Part shown: positions 59,023 through 64,000 of the stretch, piece after piece
Numbering within the stretch: the stretch's first letter is position 1
Layout of the letters: each line of letters starts with the position of its first letter
NCBI GenBank assembly: GCA_016711265.1
Contig: JADJTI010000004.1
Coordinates: 124,001 to 188,000, forward strand
Length of the DNA: 64,000 bases
Source: Austwickia sp.
Lineage (GTDB): Bacteria > Actinomycetota > Actinomycetes > Actinomycetales > Dermatophilaceae
Reading direction: 5' to 3'
Made by a program: the position numbers and the translations under genes
Notes under the pieces: generated by a model
What the model saw: only the letters and a program-made list of their open reading frames with translations
Database searches by the model: none
Told to the model about the DNA's origin: nothing

Positions 59023-60309
59023 CTATCCCCGGGTCAGGGCGCCTTCGAGCTGGGCGCCCACCCGTAGCAGCTGGGCCTCCTGGCCCGGGCGACCGATCAG
59101 CGCCAACCCGAGCGGGAGTCCCTCCTCGGTTTGCGCGCCGGGTACCGCCACCTGCGGCCAGCCCAGTTGCTGCCACGGCCGGTTCATCGACGGCGCCCCG
59201 GTGCCGGCGTGCCCCAGCGGCGCCGGACCCGGCGTACCGGGACCGAGAATCACCTGGTCATCGGCCAGCCGTTCCGCCAAAAGGGTGCGCAGTTGGTCGC
59301 GTCGGTCCAGCGCCTCCCGGTACGTCGACTCCGGGATCGCTGCTCCCGAGGTCAACAGCGCGGCCAACTGCGGGCTGACCTGCTCCGGGTACGGCGCCAG
59401 CCGTTGCGTCAATTGGTGGGCCATCTCGCTGGCCATCACGCACAGGTGATCCGCCGAGAGCGTCCGCAGCTCCTCATCCCACCCCAGCTCGCTGACGGCG
59501 TACCCCTGTTCCCGCAGCATCCCAGCAGCCCGCTGAACGGCCGCGGTCATCTCCGGGTCCAGCTCGTCCAGGCCGCTGCCGTCCCAGCACAGCACCTGGG
59601 CGACGCGCGCGCCGTCGGACCGGGCCGCCAGCCGGGGGAAGGCCGCCTCCAGGGCCGTGACCAGGTCCGCGACCGTTCGGGCGAACAGCCCGGGGCTGTC
59701 CAGCGACGGGCAGATCGAGAGCCAGCCCGTCATGTCGAGGGTGCCGTGCGGGGCGACCATGCCGGCGATGCCGCAGTACGACGCGGGCCGGATCGTCGAC
59801 CCCGCCGTCTGACTGGCGAACGCCAGCGGCACCTGCCCGGCGCCCACGGCCGCCGCCGACCCACTGGAGGACCCACCGGGGGTCCGTCGCAGGTCGCGGG
59901 GGTTGGCGGTGGGACCGGGCGCGAAATAGGCGAACTCGGTGGTCACCGTCTTGCCCACGACCACCGCTCCGAGCGCCGTCAGCGCGCTCACCAGCGGCGC
60001 TGTCGTCGCAACCGGGTCTGGTGATGTGGTGCTCGACCCGCACCGGGTGGGCAGCCCGGCCACGTCGATGATGTCCTTGACCCCGAGCGGGATCCCGGCC
60101 AGCGGCCCCGTGGGCCGCTTCGCCCCGGCGCCCTCCGGCGCCAGCGCCACCCAGGCCGCCAGGTCCTCCTCGGTCGCCGCAATCCGGGCCCGGGACAGGC
60201 TGACCAGCTCATCCGCCGAACAGGATCCGTCGCGGACCACCCGCGCCAGCTCGGCCAGCGGACGGTCGAGCGCGCCCTGGTCCGGAGTCGTACGGATGGG
60301 ATCGATCAC
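59023..60309 (-). CDS. Amidase signature family protein
   Basis: A protein of 428 residues. Ser-Ser-Lys triad region: Lys in PLAGIPLGVKDIIDVAG, the Gly/Ser block RRTPGGSSSGSAAAVGAGQV, and ASQTAGSTIRPASYCG with the nucleophilic Ser. Related to the GatA/AtzF-type family but without GatB or GatC neighbours, so a free-standing amidase of unknown substrate. GTG at 60309 overlaps the upstream serine hydrolase stop (GTGA), so the pair is one operon. Confidence 0.85.
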   Translation of the reverse strand: MIDPIRTTPDQGALDRPLAELARVVRDGSCSADELVSLSRARIAATEEDLAAWVALAPEGAGAKRPTGPLAGIPLGVKDIIDVAGLPTRCGSSTTSPDPVATTAPLVSALTALGAVVVGKTVTTEFAYFAPGPTANPRDLRRTPGGSSSGSAAAVGAGQVPLAFASQTAGSTIRPASYCGIAGMVAPHGTLDMTGWLSICPSLDSPGLFARTVADLVTALEAAFPRLAARSDGARVAQVLCWDGSGLDELDPEMTAAVQRAAGMLREQGYAVSELGWDEELRTLSADHLCVMASEMAHQLTQRLAPYPEQVSPQLAALLTSGAAIPESTYREALDRRDQLRTLLAERLADDQVILGPGTPGPAPLGHAGTGAPSMNRPWQQLGWPQVAVPGAQTEEGLPLGLALIGRPGQEAQLLRVGAQLEGALTRG

Positions 60310-61478
60310 TGCTGCCACCCCCGGTAGACGGCCGTCTCCAGCGCCAGGTACGCGCGCAGGCACGTCGGGTCGAAGTACGGGAACACCTGTGCGGCCCAGT
60401 ATCCGGCCAGACCGCTGGACCGGTCCAGCCAGTAGTACAAGTTGGCCAGGCCGGCCCAGCCGCCCTCCCCCGCCGGACGTCCCGTCGGGGCCTGTTCCTC
60501 ATTGCGTTGATGCAGGTAGGACCACGTTTTCCGGATCCCTGGAAAGAACTCCGCGTCGTGGCTCAGGGCAGGGATGACGCCCGGCAGCATCGACACCGAC
60601 AGGTCGCCGAGGTGGTTCTCCAGCGCCATGGCGACGGTCTGTGGCCGCAGAATCCGTACGCCGTCCAGCTCGCCGTCGCGCAGCCACATCCGCAGGAAGC
60701 GCGCGTAGTCACCGGCTGTGGAGTACAGCCCGTGGCCGCCCATGTCCACCTCGGGGTCCGCGGGCAACGCCGATCCGGTGGCGCTGAGCCCGCCGTCCTT
60801 GCGGCGATGCATCCCCGCGCGCCGGGCCACCTGGTCCGGACGGAGGGTGAACCCGGTGTCGTGCATGCCCAACGGCTCCAGCAGGCGAGCGGTCATCACC
60901 TCACCGAGCCGGGCGCCGGTGATCCCCTCGATCACCTGACCGACCCAGTCGAGGTTGGAACCGTACGTCCACTGGGTCCCTGGTTCGAACAGCAGCGGCG
61001 TGCGCAGCGCGGCCGGGGTGGCGGCGATGATGCTCGGCTGCCCGTGGTCGCGGGCCAGCCTGGCGTAGGAGGGGTCGAAGAAGTCGTAACCGAACCCCGC
61101 CGTGTGCACGAGCAGGTGGTGGGTGCTCACCGGTACCTTCGGGGGCCGCAGCTGCGGCCTACCGTCCTCGGCGAACCCCTCCAGCACAGCGATCTCGCCC
61201 AATGCCGGCGCGTACCTGCTGGCGGGCGCCGCCAGGTCCAGGTCGCCGGACTCCACCAGTTGCAACGCCACCGTCGCGGTCAGCGCCTTGGTCGTGGAGA
61301 AGATGGCGAACACCGTGTCCAGGGTCATCGGCTGCTCGTCCGCGATGCTGCGGACTCCGGCGCAGCCGTCGTACACGATCCCGTCGCGATCGGTCACCAC
61401 GGCGACCACCCCGGGTACGCCGTCCTGCACCGCCGACGCCACCGCCGCGTCGACCTCCGCCCAGCTCTGCCGGCCCAC
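60306..61478 (-). CDS. Serine hydrolase, beta-lactamase family (class C-like)
   Basis: A protein of 390 residues without a signal peptide. SxxK motif in TVFAIFSTTKALTATVALQL, the YxN equivalent in WTYGSNLDWVGQVIEGITGA. This is the EstB/LovD-like esterase branch of the beta-lactamase superfamily rather than an antibiotic-resistance enzyme, judged by the cytosolic location and context. GTG at 61478 has AGGAGG six bases upstream. In operon with an amidase, which may point to a shared degradative route. Confidence 0.85.
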   Translation of the reverse strand: MGRQSWAEVDAAVASAVQDGVPGVVAVVTDRDGIVYDGCAGVRSIADEQPMTLDTVFAIFSTTKALTATVALQLVESGDLDLAAPASRYAPALGEIAVLEGFAEDGRPQLRPPKVPVSTHHLLVHTAGFGYDFFDPSYARLARDHGQPSIIAATPAALRTPLLFEPGTQWTYGSNLDWVGQVIEGITGARLGEVMTARLLEPLGMHDTGFTLRPDQVARRAGMHRRKDGGLSATGSALPADPEVDMGGHGLYSTAGDYARFLRMWLRDGELDGVRILRPQTVAMALENHLGDLSVSMLPGVIPALSHDAEFFPGIRKTWSYLHQRNEEQAPTGRPAGEGGWAGLANLYYWLDRSSGLAGYWAAQVFPYFDPTCLRAYLALETAVYRGWQQ

Positions 61479-61578
61479 CGGGTACCTCCTGCGCGATCGG
61501 TGGCGCCGACCATCGCGTCGGGGCCGCCTCCGACAGACGCTGCTCGTCCGCGGCCCGCCCGTCAAGCCGGGCTGGGGT

Positions 61579-63906
61579 TCAGGCAGGCTGGCGGCGGTCC
61601 GCAGGGACCGGTTCCACGGGCGGCAGCCAGGCACCGGCCGGCGATGTGGTGCCCGCGGCGGTGCCCGCCAGCTCGCTGCGCAGCCAATCGCCCTGGCCGT
61701 GTAAGTGCCCCAGCAGCGACTCCAACGACGACTCGCGACGCTTCAACTCCAGGGTGCGCCCGGTGAGGCGTTCCTCCGGAGCCGCCTTGGGGGCGCTGTA
61801 CCCCTGACGGAGATTCTGCGCCGCGGCCAGCCGCACGGCGAGGTAGCCGGCCGCCGGGTCCGAGGCCGCCGTGGCGACCGACGACAACCGCACAGCGGTA
61901 GCCGCCACCTGGGTCTCGGTGCCTGCGGGGTCCTTGGCGAACGAGCGCAGGAAGGTCTCGCGGTCGAACGACATCCCGCCGCCGCGCAACCCCAGCCCAG
62001 GCATTCCGCCCACGGGAGGAACCCCGGTCACGGCGCCCATCACCCGGCCGGCCAGATCGCCGAGCATGCGGTCACCGGCCAGCGGAGTGCCCGCCTGGGT
62101 GGCCTGCCACACCCCGGCCAGCACACCGGCCGCCGAGGTGATCACGGCGTCGACCTTACTGACCAGGGCCCGGGGGTCCGGTGTGGTCGTCAACGTGACC
62201 ACCTTCGTCGGGTCGGCCTGCTGCACCGATACCGTCACGCCCTCCATCAGGCCGGACACCTGCGGGCTCGTGGATACGGCGAGGGTGCCGGCTTGTGGGC
62301 CGGAGTCCACCCGCAGAACGGTGTCGCGGGCGTCCATCAGCCTGGTGAACCTGCCCAGCACCATCGAGGAGACCGGCGGCTGCTGCGCGTTGGTGACGAC
62401 CACGCTGCTGAACCGGCCGGTGCTCAACGAGACCAGGTTGAGCTGCATCGCGCCGGAGCCAAGGTTGGACAGGGTCGCCCGCACCTGCGTGCCCGAACGG
62501 TTGATGGCGGCCACCACGTCGGCGATCCCGGCCGGCGGCATCATCTCGAAGACGGTGTGCGTCGGGGTTCCTTTATCGTCGCTGGTCAGCAGCCCGAAGG
62601 AAAACGGCTGCCCTCCGCCCAGCGGCCGGTCGGGCACGAACTCCAGCTCGGAGACCACGGCGGCCGCGCTGGCGGCCGACAGCACCGCGAAGCTGACCGA
62701 CCCGGGCACGGTCGGACCGACCACCTCGCCGCTGGCCACCTGGGGCGCCGAGGACTGCACGAGCGTCGCAGCGTTGCTCGCGACCGCGCTCGCGACGGCG
62801 TCGGCCGCCGTACCCAGACGAGCCGTGACCTGGTTGATCTGCTGGAGCGAGCTGATCTGCGCCGCCTGTCGAGCACCCTCCCCGGGGTCGATCGCCCCCA
62901 GGTAGCCCGACACCAGCGATGCCGTCGGCTGCAGGACGGAGCCGGTGCGGACGGCGTCCAGGAACGCCGCGACCGCGGGGGCGGCCTTCCCGGCACGCGC
63001 CTGGGCGGCGACGGCTTCCAGCGCCGACGCCGACGCCGACGCGGCCGCGCCCGCGTCGTCGGCCTGCACCCCGCCGATGACCGCCGACAGGGCGAAGACC
63101 CCGCGGATGACCTGTGGGAGCACCTCGTTGGCCAGCTGCAGGCGTCCGCCGATCACCCCGGAGTCCATCGGTAGGACGGTGCCGTCGCCGGTGGTGACCA
63201 CCAGCCGGCCGGTCGCATCGCTGCCCAGTCCGAGGCGGACCGGCACCCCGTCGGCGATCAGGGGGACGCCGTGCACGGACACGTTCAGGGGTTCCTGCGG
63301 CGCTCCGCCGGAGCCTGGCGTGGCCTGCGCCCCGGTCAATTTGGCCAGCGTCTGCAACGCGACGTCCCGGCGGTACAGGGGATCGGCGGCTGATGCGGCG
63401 GCTCGTTCGGGACTCGAGGCCGCATCCCGGGCGTCAGCGTGGGCGATCTGGTCGGTGAGCTCATTGACCCGGTTGACCGCCAACCCGATGGCCTGGGCCT
63501 CCTCACCCCGGCGGGTCTCCAGGCGAGCCGTCAGGTCCGTGAGGGTGCGGGGTACATCGACCGGCGAGTCCACGCGCCGCAGCGCCGAACTGGTGGCAGC
63601 GAGTGTCCGGTCGATCTCGGCGTACGACGTCTGGCGGGTTTGGAGGCTGCTGGCGGTCGCGTGCGCGGTCAGGGCATCCGGGCGGAGCCGTTCCGGGGAC
63701 GGCGGGACCGCCAGCGTCATGGTCGGCGGGGACGCGCCCTGGCGGGGATCCGCCGCGATCGGTGCCGGTGGCACCGAGGACACCGCCGCCACCGGGTCAT
63801 CCAGCGCGGGGCGGGTCGGCATCGAGCCGGCGGCCAGTGCGCTGAGCTCCATCACGCGCAGCGGTGACAGCAACCGTGGATCGAGGTTCACACTGATGTC
63901 GGACAT
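61579..63906 (-). CDS. FlgK-FliD hybrid flagellar hook-associated protein
   Basis: A protein of 775 residues in one unbroken frame. Residues about 78-275 resemble the FlgK body: TLTDLTARLETRRGEEAQAI, LAVNRVNELTDQIAHAD, YRRDVALQTLAKLTGAQ, NVSVHGVPLIADG and VIGGRLQLANEVLPQV. Residues about 400-745 resemble FliD: IADVVAAINRSGTQVRATLS, VSGLMEGVTVSVQQADP, SFDRETFLRSFAKDPAGTE and the C-terminal coil RRESSLESLLGHLHGQGDWL. The N-terminal D0 helices of either protein are not evident; residues 1-60 are Pro-rich. ATG at 63906 (MSDISVNLDP). A sigma28-like -10 lies 78 bp upstream. Confidence 0.75.
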   Translation of the reverse strand: MSDISVNLDPRLLSPLRVMELSALAAGSMPTRPALDDPVAAVSSVPPAPIAADPRQGASPPTMTLAVPPSPERLRPDALTAHATASSLQTRQTSYAEIDRTLAATSSALRRVDSPVDVPRTLTDLTARLETRRGEEAQAIGLAVNRVNELTDQIAHADARDAASSPERAAASAADPLYRRDVALQTLAKLTGAQATPGSGGAPQEPLNVSVHGVPLIADGVPVRLGLGSDATGRLVVTTGDGTVLPMDSGVIGGRLQLANEVLPQVIRGVFALSAVIGGVQADDAGAAASASASALEAVAAQARAGKAAPAVAAFLDAVRTGSVLQPTASLVSGYLGAIDPGEGARQAAQISSLQQINQVTARLGTAADAVASAVASNAATLVQSSAPQVASGEVVGPTVPGSVSFAVLSAASAAAVVSELEFVPDRPLGGGQPFSFGLLTSDDKGTPTHTVFEMMPPAGIADVVAAINRSGTQVRATLSNLGSGAMQLNLVSLSTGRFSSVVVTNAQQPPVSSMVLGRFTRLMDARDTVLRVDSGPQAGTLAVSTSPQVSGLMEGVTVSVQQADPTKVVTLTTTPDPRALVSKVDAVITSAAGVLAGVWQATQAGTPLAGDRMLGDLAGRVMGAVTGVPPVGGMPGLGLRGGGMSFDRETFLRSFAKDPAGTETQVAATAVRLSSVATAASDPAAGYLAVRLAAAQNLRQGYSAPKAAPEERLTGRTLELKRRESSLESLLGHLHGQGDWLRSELAGTAAGTTSPAGAWLPPVEPVPADRRQPA

Positions 63907-63983
63907 GTTCCACTCATCCCTGAGTTCGGACCGGTTCGACCAGGCCGAGGGGTCTGGTGGAGCCTCCACTCCTGATCATCTGC

Positions 63984-63991
63984 CTATCGGC
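63984..63991 (-). promoter_or_regulatory. Sigma28 (FliA/WhiG)-like -10 element
   Basis: GCCGATAG on the minus strand, one base from the GCCGATAA consensus of flagellar/WhiG sigma factors. The matching -35 would lie beyond the window end, so it cannot be checked. Confidence 0.4.
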
Positions 63992-64000
63992 CGCCCCTTC

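Overview
The window is about 64 kb of very GC-rich, gene-dense DNA from an actinobacterium. The evidence is mycothiol chemistry (mca), a GT-C mannosyltransferase of the MptB type, menaquinone genes (menD, menF, a menJ-like reductase), a complete 14-gene nuo operon and several leaderless transcripts. The gene order glmS-acpS-nnrDE-...-tsaE-tsaB-rimI-tsaD and a flagellar gene at the right edge suggest a motile Micrococcales-type organism (inference). I cannot name the genus.

Left end (1-5.4 kb): about 600 bases of almost pure G look like a sequencing or assembly artefact. Then come a gene-free stretch, a VOC/PhnB-like gene, a doubly frameshifted pirin, and a complete IS3-family element with recognisable ends and a slippery A7. 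A 46-bp near-copy of the 3' part of tRNA-Tyr lies next, and between this copy and the intact tRNA-Tyr sits a single Mrr-type restriction endonuclease. This looks like a small tRNA-anchored defence island. 5.6-14.3 kb carries yajQ, a MOT1-type molybdate/sulfate transporter with a HTH-Mop regulator, a membrane sensor kinase with a degenerate ATPase, htpX, a three-gene mini-module (NuoB-, NuoC- and ferredoxin-like), rarD and a TetR regulator.

14.4-38.9 kb is the quinone and respiration block. A polyprenyl diphosphate synthase overlaps nuoN, and nuoA-N follows in canonical order with nearly every junction overlapping, so tail synthesis and Complex I are translationally linked. Upstream are menJ, divergent menF, a broken partial duplicate of menF, a secreted cysteine-containing protein of unknown function in lower-GC DNA, menD and ribokinase.

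38.9-58.2 kb holds housekeeping genes: a CaCA exchanger, tsaD, rimI, tsaB, tsaE, two tandem alpha/beta hydrolases, nnrDE, acpS, glmS, coaA, a secreted lytic transglycosylase, a PhoH2-type PIN-ATPase, the mannosyltransferase, uppS, a small membrane protein, mca split by a frameshift in a C run, a DUF4307 protein and greA. The right end has msrA, an amidase, a serine hydrolase, and a striking single ORF that joins FlgK-like and FliD-like flagellar sequence.

Two intergenic copies (13.5 and 42.4 kb) of a roughly 125-bp structured element share an 18-bp stem with compensatory base changes and exactly 69 bases inside. The octamer GGTACGCC recurs throughout on both strands. A TAnnnT box placed 6-8 bases before the start codon recurs at many genes and was used to choose starts.
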